DNA from: Solidesulfovibrio alcoholivorans DSM 5433
Lineage (GTDB): Bacteria > Desulfobacterota > Desulfovibrionia > Desulfovibrionales > Desulfovibrionaceae
NCBI RefSeq assembly: GCF_000702665.1
Contig: NZ_JNJA01000005.1
Location: forward strand, 62,001-126,000
Length of the DNA: 64,000 nt
Direction: 5' to 3'
Positions within the stretch are counted from its first letter, which is position 1, and every line of letters begins with the position of its first letter. The position numbers were made by a program, and so were the translations under genes. Positions 9,116 to 17,263 of this stretch are shown piece after piece. The notes beneath the pieces are model-generated. The model was not told where the DNA came from. It searched no databases and was given only the letters and a program-made list of their open reading frames with translations.

Positions 9116-9625
9116 CTACCCGTTATTACATGCGCACTTGGGCGTGGCCGTGCCGCCGGCGGCGGCGAGTTCTGCGAGCGCCACCTCGATCATGTGCGGC
9201 ACGCGCGCGGCCACGTCAGGGGAAAGCTCCACGGCCATATTCTTGAAATCGAAGGGTTCCATGCCGATGACCACGGTATCGGGCCGCTTGCCGACCAGTT
9301 CGCAGTAGATGAGCGTGTCCACGAGGTCGGACTGATGCATGGAGTCCTTGAACGCCAGGGACTTGCGCAGATCCTCGCCCGTGAGGCGGTAGACCGTGCC
9401 CGGCGCGTCGCCGCCGAGCACCGCGTCGAGCACGATGCAGTAGTCGCAGGCCATGAGCGGCTCCATGAGGCGCATCCCCAGGTTGCCGCCGTCCATGAGC
9501 GTGACGTTGTCGGAAAAATCATAGGTGGCGAGCAGCTGTTCCACGGCGCGCACACCGACGCCCTCGTCGGTGTAGAGGATGTTGCCGACGCCGAGGATGA
9601 GGATTTTTTGCGGGGAATCGGGCAT
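9116..9625 (-). CDS. hynC: [NiFe] hydrogenase maturation protease
   Basis: A 169-residue cytoplasmic endopeptidase of the HyaD/HybD family. It removes the C-terminal tail of the large subunit once nickel is in place, which lets the site close and the enzyme leave for the periplasm. The family Ni-sensing residues are present: Glu21 in YTDEGVGV, the Asp in VTLMDGGNLG (about residue 45) or CIVLDAV (about 68), and the His in DSMHQSDLVD (about 96). It is the third gene of the hydrogenase operon, 66 nt after the large subunit and separated from it by a strong hairpin. Also named hupD in other strains. The start is ATG 9625 after GGGAGGTTTC. Confidence 0.93.
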   Translation of the reverse strand: MPDSPQKILILGVGNILYTDEGVGVRAVEQLLATYDFSDNVTLMDGGNLGMRLMEPLMACDYCIVLDAVLGGDAPGTVYRLTGEDLRKSLAFKDSMHQSDLVDTLIYCELVGKRPDTVVIGMEPFDFKNMAVELSPDVAARVPHMIEVALAELAAAGGTATPKCACNNG

Positions 9626-9643
9626 GAAACCTCCCTGAAAATG

Positions 9644-9671
9644 GAGAACCCGGCCGAAGCCGGGTTCTCCG
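9644..9671 (-). other. Intercistronic UUCG hairpin between hynA and hynC
   Basis: On the minus strand GGAGAACCCGGC and GCCGGGTTCTCC form a perfect 12-bp stem closed by the very stable TTCG tetraloop. There is only ATTTTC after it. It probably protects the upstream message or partly terminates, lowering protease relative to subunits. Confidence 0.7.
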
Positions 9672-9691
9672 ATTACGCGAAGGGACGGGGT

Positions 9692-11386
9692 TTAGACAAC
9701 CCGGAACTTGAGGATCTCGTTGGTCTCGGGCTCGATGACGTGCACGCCGCAGGCGATGCAGGGGTCGAACGCGTGGACCGTGCGCAGGATCTCGACCGGA
9801 CGCTTGGGATCGGCGATGGGCGTGCCAATCAGCGCCTCTTCGACCGGGCTCTTGTCGCCCTGGGCGCCGCGGGGACCGAGGTTCCAGGTCGAGGGCACGA
9901 CGAGCTGGAAGTTGTCGATCTTCTTGCCCTTGATGCGGATCCAGTGGGACAGCGCGCCGCGGGGGGCTTCCGCAAGGCCGACGCCCTTGGACTCCTCGGG
10001 CATCTCCCACTTGGCGCACAGGGTGTTGTCCTTGGCGCCGCTGTCGGCCATTTCCTTGATCCACTTCTCCATGTTGGCGCAGACGATGGCGGTCTCGATG
10101 CCGCGGGCGGCTGTGCGGCCGAGCGTGGAGTGCAGGGCCGTGGCCGGCACGGACAGCTTGCCGAGGACCATGTCCACGGTCTTCTTGAATTCCGGCTGTC
10201 CCTTGGCGTAGGCGACGAACGTACGGGCCAGGGGGCCGACTTCCATGGCCTTGCCCTTGTAGCGGGGGGCCTTCATCCAGGAGTAGTGGTCCTTGTCGTC
10301 GAGCTTGGTGTATTTGGGATCGGTGACGCCGTCATAGGGGTGCTTGCCGTCGCCGCCGGGGGCGTACCAGGAGTACTTGACGTCCTCGTAGATGGCGCCG
10401 AGGTCCACCTTGTCCACCTTGCCCAGGTCGCGTCCCGTGATGAGGCCGGCTGGGAAGTAGGAGCTCTCCATGTGCTTCTCGGGCGAGCTCTCGTCCGTGG
10501 CGAACTCGCCGAAGGACAGGTAGTTGGTGGTGCCGCCGATGCCGCCCCAGTCCTTGTAGAAGCCGGCCACGGCGAGCAGATCCGGGATGTAGCACTCGTT
10601 GATGAACGTGCAGACTTCCTTGGTAAGCGCCAGATAGTTGGCCAGGGGATCCTTGGTCAGGCCCTGGTAGTTGGAGCAGCCGCCCACGACCGTGAACTGG
10701 GTGTGGGGGTTCTTGCCGCCGAGGATGGCCATGGCGCTGGCGGCCTTGACCTGCATGTGCAGGGCTTCCAGGTAGTGGGCCGTGGCGATGAGATCGAGCT
10801 CGGGCGGCAGGTAGTAGGCCTTGTGCCCGCCGAGGAAGTAGGCGTTGGTGAAGATGCCGAGCTGCCCGGACTCGACGAAGGCTTTCAATTTGTCCTGGAC
10901 GGCCTTGAGGGTCGCCGCGGAGTTGCCGGGACGGGCCGGGGCCACGGAGGCGGCCAGCTTGGCGGCTTTCTGCGGATCGGCCTTGAGCGCGTTGGTCACG
11001 TCCACCCAGTCGAGGGCGTGCAGGTGGTAGAAGTGGACGAGGTGGTCATGCAGGTACTGGGAGGCCATGACCAGGTTGCGCATCATGCGCGCGTTGGCCG
11101 GGATGTTGACCTTGACGGCGTCGTCCACGCAGCGGGTGGAGGCCAGGGCGTGGACATAGGTGCACACGCCGCAGGCGCGCTGGGTGAAGTGCTGGGCGTC
11201 GCGGGGGTCGCGGCCCTTGAGGATGATTTCCAGGCCGCGGAAGAGCTGGGAAGAGCTCCAGGCGTCCTTGACCTTGCCGTTTTCGACTTCGACCATGATC
11301 CGCAGGTGACCTTCGATCCGGGTAATGGGGTCGACCACGATGGGTCCGGTGAAGGTGGATTGCGGCGTGGGTTTGCTCTCAGCCAT
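9692..11386 (-). CDS. hynA: Periplasmic [NiFe] hydrogenase large subunit
   Basis: A 564-residue subunit carrying the NiFe(CN)2CO active site for reversible H2 oxidation. The four nickel ligands are Cys72 and Cys75 (RACGVCTYVH) and Cys543 and Cys546 (DPCIACGVH). The processing site is after His549, leaving a 15-residue tail (VIEPETNEILKFRVV) for the protease encoded next. All four ligands are Cys, so this is the standard enzyme, not the NiFeSe type. It has no signal peptide: it is exported with the Tat-signal small subunit. ATG 11386 follows GGAGGAAGCAC. The 74-nt gap to the small subunit holds a 13-nt direct repeat CCGTCACGAAGCG (11396 and 11441). The symbol follows D. vulgaris usage; some strains swap A and B. 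Confidence 0.97.
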   Translation of the reverse strand: MAESKPTPQSTFTGPIVVDPITRIEGHLRIMVEVENGKVKDAWSSSQLFRGLEIILKGRDPRDAQHFTQRACGVCTYVHALASTRCVDDAVKVNIPANARMMRNLVMASQYLHDHLVHFYHLHALDWVDVTNALKADPQKAAKLAASVAPARPGNSAATLKAVQDKLKAFVESGQLGIFTNAYFLGGHKAYYLPPELDLIATAHYLEALHMQVKAASAMAILGGKNPHTQFTVVGGCSNYQGLTKDPLANYLALTKEVCTFINECYIPDLLAVAGFYKDWGGIGGTTNYLSFGEFATDESSPEKHMESSYFPAGLITGRDLGKVDKVDLGAIYEDVKYSWYAPGGDGKHPYDGVTDPKYTKLDDKDHYSWMKAPRYKGKAMEVGPLARTFVAYAKGQPEFKKTVDMVLGKLSVPATALHSTLGRTAARGIETAIVCANMEKWIKEMADSGAKDNTLCAKWEMPEESKGVGLAEAPRGALSHWIRIKGKKIDNFQLVVPSTWNLGPRGAQGDKSPVEEALIGTPIADPKRPVEILRTVHAFDPCIACGVHVIEPETNEILKFRVV

Positions 11387-11460
11387 GTGCTTCCTCCGTC
11401 ACGAAGCGTTCGCTGCTGTTTGAAGGGTTCCGGGTACTGGCCGTCACGAAGCGGGGCTTG

Positions 11461-12405
11461 CTAGCCCTGCTCGTAGAAGGGGGTCATGGTGTCCCAGAAA
11501 TCCGGCTCACTGCAGCCAATGCAGGGATGGCCGGCCTGGACGGGCCAGTTCACCTGGTTAAACAGCACTTTCGGACAGTTGTTGTAGGTCACGGGACCCT
11601 TGCAGCCGAGTTCGTAGAGGCAGAAGCCCTTCTTGGCCTCTTCGGAATCGAAGGAGGGAGCGAATTCGGAAGCCTCGAAATGCTTGAGCCGCGGACAGTT
11701 GTCGTGGACGAGCTCGCCGTAGAAGATCTTCGGCCGGCCGTTGTCGTCGAGTTCGGGGAGGCCCTTTTCGAGGACATGGACCACGGCGCCGACGAAATTG
11801 ATGGGGTTGGGCGGGCAGCCGGCGATGTTGATGGTCTTGACGCCCAGGGCTTCGGCCACGCCTTTGGCCTGGCTGGGATTCGGCTTGGCCTTCTGCACGC
11901 CGCCGAAGGCGGAGCAGGTGCCGATGCAGATGATGCCCTTGGCCTTGGGGGCGATCTTCTTTGTGGTCTCGAGCATGGGATGGCCGGAAACCATGCCCCA
12001 CTGGCCGCCGTCGATGGTGGGCAGGCCGCCCTCGACCACCAGGTAGAATCCGTCCGGGGATTCCACGGCCTTGTGCAGGGCGTCCTCGGCGGCTTCGCCG
12101 GCCGCGGCCATGATGGTTTCCTGGTAGTCCAGGGAGATGGTGTCGAGAATCAGTGCGTCGATGTAGGGCTTGATGGTCCGGATCGCCGCTTCGGTGCAGC
12201 CGGTGCATTCGGCGTTGTGCAGCCACACGACGGAGGGGCGGCGCTTGGCCGTCAAGGCCTGGGCCACCTTGGGCGCGAACGCCGGGCCCATGCCCATGGC
12301 CGCCGCCACCGTGGCGCAGAATTTCATGAAGTCGCGGCGGGAGACGCCGTTCTGCTCGAGCCGTTTTTCCGCATCATCCCTGCCAAGACCCACGGAAAAG
12401 TTCAT
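11461..12405 (-). CDS. hynB: Periplasmic [NiFe] hydrogenase small subunit precursor
   Basis: A 314-residue precursor with a Tat signal of about 50 residues (SRRDFMK at 22-28, predicted cut after VAQA). The mature part binds three iron-sulfur clusters that wire the active site to the surface, where tetraheme cytochrome c3 collects electrons. The proximal cluster starts with ECTGC (Cys67, Cys70) plus GTCSAFGG and GCPPNP. The distal cluster begins at the His of HDNCPR, and the medial 3Fe-4S cluster is in NNCPK...GCSEPDFWD. The sequence looks nearly identical to the D. fructosivorans protein as I recall it, the main basis for the genus call. GGAGG lies 7 nt before ATG 12405. First gene of the operon. 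Confidence 0.97.
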   Translation of the reverse strand: MNFSVGLGRDDAEKRLEQNGVSRRDFMKFCATVAAAMGMGPAFAPKVAQALTAKRRPSVVWLHNAECTGCTEAAIRTIKPYIDALILDTISLDYQETIMAAAGEAAEDALHKAVESPDGFYLVVEGGLPTIDGGQWGMVSGHPMLETTKKIAPKAKGIICIGTCSAFGGVQKAKPNPSQAKGVAEALGVKTINIAGCPPNPINFVGAVVHVLEKGLPELDDNGRPKIFYGELVHDNCPRLKHFEASEFAPSFDSEEAKKGFCLYELGCKGPVTYNNCPKVLFNQVNWPVQAGHPCIGCSEPDFWDTMTPFYEQG

Positions 12406-12570
12406 AAACGTCCTCCTTTGTTTTCAAAAAGGACACGCCCGCAGCCATGACGCATCGGGCCTGTCGCCTCCATCCCTCGTGCGCGCGCATCGGGCCGACT
12501 GGCGGCATGCCCGCCGACCCGTTGCCGGCGATCAAAAAATCTGCCAGCCGGATTTCGTGTTCCCTGTCGC

Positions 12571-12599
12571 AGTAAATCACGCCTTGCACGCGACGTCAA
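12571..12599 (-). promoter_or_regulatory. Sigma-70-type promoter of the hydrogenase operon
   Basis: Read on the minus strand: -35 TTGACG (12594-12599), 17-nt spacer, -10 TTTACT (12571-12576). Transcription would start about 160 nt before hynB. A predicted site, matched by eye. Confidence 0.55.
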
Positions 12600-12694
12600 T
12601 GGGGTTTGCCAAAATTTTCACGTGATTCAAGGGTGTTACGGCGAAGGTATGGGGGGAGAAGTAGAGGATATGAATTAAAAAAAAGTATGCAGCA

Positions 12695-12710
12695 TGTCGC
12701 ACACGTGACA
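12695..12710. promoter_or_regulatory. 16-bp dyad upstream of the hydrogenase promoter
   Basis: TGTCGCACACGTGACA has symmetric ends (TGTC...GACA with matching C and G inside). It sits about 100 bp upstream of the -35 box in the otherwise gene-free 12406-12753 stretch, whose other contents are AT-rich (12660-12690) with a second CACGTG near 12620. A candidate activator site; the regulator is not identifiable. Confidence 0.3.
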
Positions 12711-12753
12711 AAAGCGCTGCCCGGCGATGTCGCCGTGCGCGAGGCGAAAACGC

Positions 12754-13614
12754 TCAGCGCGCCGGCCGCAGCAGCCCGTCGATGGACGCCAGCGGCGGCG
12801 TTTCGCCCCGCGCCAGGCGCGCCAGCAGGATCAGTTCGGGCCGGTACTCGAAGTGCATGAGGTCGAACTCCGCCCACTTGCCGCCCCAGATGAAACCCTC
12901 GGCCTCGAACGCAGCGACCACGGCCTGGGGAAAGGCCCGGCGCACGGCGAGCATGTTCTTGCCGCGCGGCAGGTTGCGCCAGTAGGGGTTGCCCCGGGGG
13001 CTCACGTCCACGGCCGCTGCGAAGCTGTGGGCCGAGAGCCTGTCCGTGCCGGCGATCACGCGCCAGACCATGCCGCCCGAGGCCGGGAGCAGGAATTTGC
13101 GGATGCCGGGATCGGCGGCGGCAAGCGTCTCCAGGCGCGTGGCCACGCGCGAAAAGGCGTCTGCCGCGCCCTGGCGGGTGTTGAAGGGGATGGACTGGTT
13201 GAAAAAGCGCACCGGCTTCAGGGACGCACGCACGGCGGCCTGGTCGTGGCCGTAGAGGGCGAAGAAAAGCGCCTGCGCGCGCTGGCGGCCGGGCGAGAAC
13301 CACAGCGGCGGTTCGCTCGTGACCGGGCCCAGGGGATAGGGTTGGGCGAGCATGGTCTTGATGTCGGGGTCGTCCACGGACGTTTCGGGCGTGCGCGCCC
13401 GGCCGTCGTCGTAGGGCAGGCGCGTGCCGTCGGCGAGCACGACCGTCGCGCGTCCCCCCGGCCCGACCTCGATGGCGCGCAGTACGCCGGGATAGACGGT
13501 GGCCAGAACGGACAGATCGCGCCGGGCTTCGGGGGAGAGGGTCTGGGCCGGCGTCTGGCTGGCCCACAGCAGGCAGCAGAGCAGAAACAGGGGGAAACGG
13601 ACGCAACGATGCAT
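12754..13614 (-). CDS. Secreted M15-family D-Ala-D-Ala carboxypeptidase-like protein
   Basis: A 286-residue exported protein. The start ATG 13614 has AAGGAG 9 nt upstream, and the encoded MHRCVRFPLFLLCCLLWASQ is a signal peptide; an in-frame extension to 13743 lacks support. The C-terminal half carries the M15 zinc-peptidase pattern: SAHSFAAAVDVS (His and Asp ligands) and DLMHFEYRP (the final His). This subfamily trims peptidoglycan peptides. The N-terminal part is a family-specific region of unknown role. Downstream of it is the hydrogenase promoter region, with no functional link implied. Confidence 0.85.
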   Translation of the reverse strand: MHRCVRFPLFLLCCLLWASQTPAQTLSPEARRDLSVLATVYPGVLRAIEVGPGGRATVVLADGTRLPYDDGRARTPETSVDDPDIKTMLAQPYPLGPVTSEPPLWFSPGRQRAQALFFALYGHDQAAVRASLKPVRFFNQSIPFNTRQGAADAFSRVATRLETLAAADPGIRKFLLPASGGMVWRVIAGTDRLSAHSFAAAVDVSPRGNPYWRNLPRGKNMLAVRRAFPQAVVAAFEAEGFIWGGKWAEFDLMHFEYRPELILLARLARGETPPLASIDGLLRPAR

Positions 13615-13790
13615 GGCGGTTAGCTCCTTGCGGCCGGCAATACCGCCGCCGGACGGCCGGGGCAAGGGGCGATGCCGGCAACTGGAAAAAGCGAATGTTC
13701 TAGGAAGGTTTCGTGTGCGCCGTTCGCCGCGATCCCCGGGCATGGGGGTACGCGCAGGATGCGCTCCGGAGTGAAAGCCGTATCGGGATT

Positions 13791-13822
13791 CAAAAGGGTG
13801 TGAGCCCGTTGCCGCCGGAGAC
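13791..13822 (-). repeat. 3'-UTR hairpin repeat, decayed copy
   Basis: On the minus strand GTCTCCGGCGGCAACGGG, then CTCACA, then CCCTTTTG, starting 27 nt after the next gene's stop. Arms pair imperfectly and the GGACCTCCC end is lost. Confidence 0.45.
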
Positions 13823-13849
13823 TTCCCCCCTGCGTACGTTGCGGCGGGT

Positions 13850-14473
13850 CTAACGGCAGAAAAAGGACAGCAGCCACTTGATGCGGCCGCACAGGCGGCC
13901 CTGGCCGCCGAGGTCCGCTTCCGGGCAGTCGAGCAGTTCCGGGCGCAGGCGCAGGACGGCGCGCACGGCGAGCTGCGCCCCGAAGCCCGTAAGCTCCGCG
14001 CACTGCGCGCTGTGGGCCGCCTTGTCGTCCTTGACCGGCTTGGTGAGCACCCGGCAGCAGGCGGATTTGTAGCGCCGCGTGAACGCCTCGTGGATGGCGG
14101 CGGATTCGCGGCGCACGGCCGCGCGCGTGGCGGCGTGGCCGCCCTTGGCGCAAAGCGCCCCCACCGCCAGGCAGGCCCCGGCTATGGCCCCGCACAGGCA
14201 ACCGCGGTCGCCGAGCCCGGCGGTCAGACCGGCCGCGAGGCCCACGGCCTGTTCTTCGCTGACGGGCGAACCGAAGCTCTCGTTGACCGCGACGAGGATG
14301 GCCTCGGCGCACAACAGCTTGCGGTGGGAAAAAAGGGCGGAGGCTTTTTCGCCGACGGCCTGCGCCAGGGCCTCCTCGCGGGCCGGGCGGTCCGGTTGGG
14401 GCGCATGCGCCGCGGCCTGGGGGGCGGGCATTCGCGGCAGGGAATTGCGACGGAAGAAATCAAACAACAGCAT
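13850..14473 (-). CDS. C_GCAxxG_C_C-type redox protein
   Basis: A 207-residue protein starting MLLFDFFRRN (ATG 14473; no clear ribosome site). The diagnostic pattern is a first Cys (KLLCAEAILVAVN), then GCLCGAIAGACLAVG, then CCRVLTKPV and AQCAEL, which fits the C_GCAxxG_C_C family. Members are usually about 120-150 residues and often neighbour selenium or redox genes. Their function is unknown but likely redox or metal related. A further Cys-rich tail (DCPEAD, RLCGRIKWLLSFFCR) is extra. It lies after a rhodanese and a MauE-like gene on the same strand, together suggesting a thiol or sulfur redox group. Confidence 0.75.
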   Translation of the reverse strand: MLLFDFFRRNSLPRMPAPQAAAHAPQPDRPAREEALAQAVGEKASALFSHRKLLCAEAILVAVNESFGSPVSEEQAVGLAAGLTAGLGDRGCLCGAIAGACLAVGALCAKGGHAATRAAVRRESAAIHEAFTRRYKSACCRVLTKPVKDDKAAHSAQCAELTGFGAQLAVRAVLRLRPELLDCPEADLGGQGRLCGRIKWLLSFFCR

Positions 14474-14510
14474 GCGTACGACTCGCAACGAACCAGCGGT
14501 TTTCCCGGAA

Positions 14511-14555
14511 TCGGGAGGTCCAGGAGGGGGGAGCCCCCTCCTGGCCGCCGGAGGC
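14511..14555 (-). repeat. 3'-UTR hairpin repeat, copy 5
   Basis: Starts 13 nt after the rhodanese stop on the minus strand. 11-bp arms CCAGGAGGGGG / CCCCCTCCTGG with a three-base loop. Confidence 0.85.
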
Positions 14556-14568
14556 GTGCTCCGGTCCC

Positions 14569-15090
14569 TTATTTCGCCGCTTCCACAGGGTAGCCGGCGC
14601 CCTTCCAGGCGAAGATGCCGCCAGGGTAGCGCACCACGTTCTTGTAGCCAAGCTTTTTGGCCCAAACCGCGCCGTTGTGGCTGCGCGTGCATTTGACGAA
14701 GCCGCAGTAGACCACGATGGTCGCGTCCTTGTCGGGGCCGAGCAGCTTGGCGTAGTCCGCCTCGGTCTTGCCGCCGGTTTCCTTGGCGTCCCATTTCTCC
14801 ATGTCCGGGATGGGGAAGACGAAGCTGACAGCGCCGGGGATGTGCTCCTTCTTGTAGCTGTCCTCGTAGGGCATGGTGTCCACGATGACCATCTTCTTGC
14901 CCGAGTCGAGCCACTTCTTGAGCTCTTCGGTGGAGACCAGGCCGTAGCCGCCCTTTTGCGTGTCGCGCACGAGCTTGACGGCCTCTTTCTCCTTGGCGGT
15001 CTCGTCTTCGAACTTGTCGGCCAGGGCCGTTTGGGCCAGGCAGAAAACAGCGAGGACGACCAGGGTGGGGATCAGTTTGACGGTGCGCAT
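14569..15090 (-). CDS. Periplasmic rhodanese-domain protein
   Basis: A 173-residue protein with signal peptide MRTVKLIPTLVVLAVFCLA (ATG 15090, AAGGAG 7 nt upstream). One rhodanese domain follows, with the active-site loop VVYCGFVKCTRSH holding the persulfide-forming Cys and a second Cys five residues later. The expected Asp of MVIVDTMP and the GY/VRYPGG end motif are present. Such exported rhodaneses move sulfane sulfur or act as thiol sensors. Its start overlaps the end of the upstream MauE-like gene by 19 nt, so the two are translationally linked. Confidence 0.88.
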   Translation of the reverse strand: MRTVKLIPTLVVLAVFCLAQTALADKFEDETAKEKEAVKLVRDTQKGGYGLVSTEELKKWLDSGKKMVIVDTMPYEDSYKKEHIPGAVSFVFPIPDMEKWDAKETGGKTEADYAKLLGPDKDATIVVYCGFVKCTRSHNGAVWAKKLGYKNVVRYPGGIFAWKGAGYPVEAAK

Positions 15091-15569
15091 GCGTGCTCCT
15101 TGCCGGGGGTTGAGGTTTTGCGGCCGTTGCCGCGGAGGCGTCTCCAGGCCGCGCAGTAGGCCACGCCGGCGAGCATGGCCAGGTCGCGCCACAAGGTGGG
15201 CCACAGGCCGTGATAGACCTGGCCCTCGGGGTCTTCCGGGCCGTAGCAGCCGCAGTCGATGTCCAGTCCCTGGCGGATGGCGTTGACGACGACGCCGATG
15301 AAAAGCAGCAGCAGCCCGCCGATGACGGCGAGGCCGCCGGGCGCGTCGCACAAGAGCAGGAGGCCGCCCGCGATCTCGAGCACGGGCAGGGCCACGGCCA
15401 CGGGGTAGACGATGTCCGTGGGCAGGATGGCGAAGGCTTTGATGGTCAGGGCGAAGGCGCGCACGTCGGCGAGCTTGAGGACGCCCGCCGCGATGAAGGC
15501 GACGGCCAGGGCGGCGCGCACGGCCCGGTAGGCCCAGAGGGAGACGAGCAGGCTGCGGAGTTGTTGCAT
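15072..15569 (-). CDS. MauE/DoxX-like redox membrane protein
   Basis: A four-helix inner-membrane protein of 165 residues (ATG 15569; an in-frame start at 15617 is possible). The helices are at about residues 15-33, 45-65, 75-95 and 125-145. The periplasmic motif DIDCGCYG is typical of MauE/DoxX redox proteins, where the CxC pair relays electrons or disulfides to an exported partner. The overlapping rhodanese is the obvious partner. A soluble tail KTSTPGKEHAC ends it. Confidence 0.8.
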   Translation of the reverse strand: MQQLRSLLVSLWAYRAVRAALAVAFIAAGVLKLADVRAFALTIKAFAILPTDIVYPVAVALPVLEIAGGLLLLCDAPGGLAVIGGLLLLFIGVVVNAIRQGLDIDCGCYGPEDPEGQVYHGLWPTLWRDLAMLAGVAYCAAWRRLRGNGRKTSTPGKEHACAPSN

Positions 15570-15704
15570 GGTTGGGCGTCGCCTGGGCTCCCGCCCGCGA
15601 CCTTCCATCCTTACCATGCGGTAATTCTACTGGCCAATCGATAGGATAAATCGTTTCGGGCCGAACGGATAGGCTGCGCCTTTCGCAAAAGGGCGTTGCC
15701 CCCG

Positions 15705-15750
15705 TTGGGGAGGTCCAGGAGGGACACTGTCCCTCCTGGCCGCCGGAGGC
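15705..15750 (-). repeat. 3'-UTR hairpin repeat, copy 6
   Basis: Starts 40 nt after the citrate synthase stop. The arms are CCAGGAGGGA / TCCCTCCTGG, a compensated G-C to A-T change at the tenth pair. Confidence 0.85.
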
Positions 15751-15790
15751 CTCTTTATCTCTTCTCTTACCCTTTTCCCCTCTCTCTTCC

Positions 15791-17077
15791 CTAGCGCTGG
15801 TCGAGCGGCACGTAGGCCCGGCGCGGCGGGCCGATGTAGACCTGGCGCGGCCGGTGGATGCGCGTGGTGGGGTCGCGGTTTTCCTCGCGCCAGTGGGCGA
15901 TCCAGCCCGGCATGCGGCCGATGGCGAACATGACCGGGAACATGTTGACCGGGATGCCGAGCGCCCGCAGGATGATGCCGGAATAGAAGTCCACGTTGGG
16001 GTAGAGCTTGCGGCTCTTGAAGTAGTCGTCGGAAAGGGCGGCCGCCTCCAGTTCCAGGGCGATGTCCATGAGCGGGTCGCTCTTGCCGGACTGGAAGACG
16101 AGGTCGTGGGCGGCCTTTTTGAGCACCCTGGCCCGGGGGTCGAAGTTCTTGTAGACGCGGTGGCCGAAGCCCATGAGCCGTCGTTCCTTGCGCTTGACCA
16201 GCTCCAGGAAGGATTTGACCCTGTGCTTGCCGGCGAGGATCTGTTCGAGCATGTCGATGACCGCGGCGTTGGCCCCGCCGTGCAGCCGCCCCCACAGGGC
16301 GCAGATGCCCGAGGAGACGCTGGCGAAGAGGTTCGCCTGGGTCGAGCCGACCATGCGCACCGTGGAGCAGGAGCAGTTCTGCTCGTGGTCGGCGTGGACC
16401 ACGAGAAAGAGCGACAGCGCCGAAACGGCCTGCTGCGTGGGCTCGTAGTCGCGGTTGGGCACCGAGAACATCATGTGCAGGAAGTTGCGGCAATAGCTGA
16501 GGTTGGGGTCCGGGTACATGAAGGGCAGGCCCAGGGATTTGCGGTAGCTGAAGGCGGCGATGGTGCGCACCTTGCTCACGAGCTTGCCCACGGCCAGCAT
16601 GAAGTCGTCCATGGTCTGGATTTCGAGCAGTTCGGGGTGGTAGTTGCCGAGCGAGTTGATGACGGCAGACAGAATGGCCATCGGCTGTCCGCCCGGCGGG
16701 AACCCGTCGAAATGATGGAGCAAGCCTTCGTGCAGCAGCTCGTGTTCGGACAGCAGCGAGCGAAATGCCGTACGTTCTTCGGCCGTCGGGAGCTTGCCGA
16801 AGATCAGCAGCATCGCGGTCTCGATGAACGAACTTTTCTCGGCCAACTGCTCGATGGGGATGCCGCGATAGCGCAAAATGCCCTTTTCGCCGTCGACGAA
16901 GGTGATCGACGACAGGCAGGAGCCGGTATTGCCGTAGCCGGGGTCGAAGCAGAGCAGCCCGGCCTCCTTTTCCAGGGAGGTGACGTCGATGCCGACCTCG
17001 CCTTCGCTGCCCACGGTGACGGGCAGTTCCAGGGATTTTTCGCCGTAGGTCAATGTGGCGGTTTTGACTTCGCGCAT
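15791..17077 (-). CDS. gltA: Citrate synthase (Si type)
   Basis: A 428-residue enzyme condensing acetyl-CoA with oxaloacetate. The start ATG 17077 has GAGGAG 6 nt upstream; a longer in-frame reading is rejected. Catalytic residues fit the hexameric bacterial type: His in WGRLHGGAN, His in MGFGHRVYKN and Asp in NVDFYSG. The N-terminal part (TATLTYGEKSLELPVTVG) is the usual small beta domain. Many Desulfovibrio relatives use Re-citrate synthase, an unrelated enzyme, so a standard one is worth noting. A TATACT box at 17160-17165 (minus strand) lies 80 nt upstream without a good -35. Confidence 0.95.
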   Translation of the reverse strand: MREVKTATLTYGEKSLELPVTVGSEGEVGIDVTSLEKEAGLLCFDPGYGNTGSCLSSITFVDGEKGILRYRGIPIEQLAEKSSFIETAMLLIFGKLPTAEERTAFRSLLSEHELLHEGLLHHFDGFPPGGQPMAILSAVINSLGNYHPELLEIQTMDDFMLAVGKLVSKVRTIAAFSYRKSLGLPFMYPDPNLSYCRNFLHMMFSVPNRDYEPTQQAVSALSLFLVVHADHEQNCSCSTVRMVGSTQANLFASVSSGICALWGRLHGGANAAVIDMLEQILAGKHRVKSFLELVKRKERRLMGFGHRVYKNFDPRARVLKKAAHDLVFQSGKSDPLMDIALELEAAALSDDYFKSRKLYPNVDFYSGIILRALGIPVNMFPVMFAIGRMPGWIAHWREENRDPTTRIHRPRQVYIGPPRRAYVPLDQR

Positions 17078-17263
17078 GAGGCTCCTCGTGTCCGGAGGTG
17101 AGGGGAAGAGAACGGCCGCAAGCGGCGCGACGGCTGCGACGCCGCATGGCCAGGAAATAAGTATAGAAAAAAAATTCGGTCTTGTCTTCACCGGATGCCG
17201 GCCGCAAGCCGGCCGGTACTGCGGGCGGAGAGCGGACGGTCTGTGGCGCGGCTGGAAGGCGGT

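Noticed and set aside
8609-11464. Very long open frame antisense to the hydrogenase and sotB genes
   Set aside because: Its translation is low-complexity His/Gly/Val-rich, typical of the complement of GC-rich coding DNA, and it has no family motifs. The minus-strand genes are unmistakable.
12374-12589. Small 71-residue frame over the hydrogenase promoter
   Set aside because: It overlaps hynB and the predicted promoter and has no recognisable domain.
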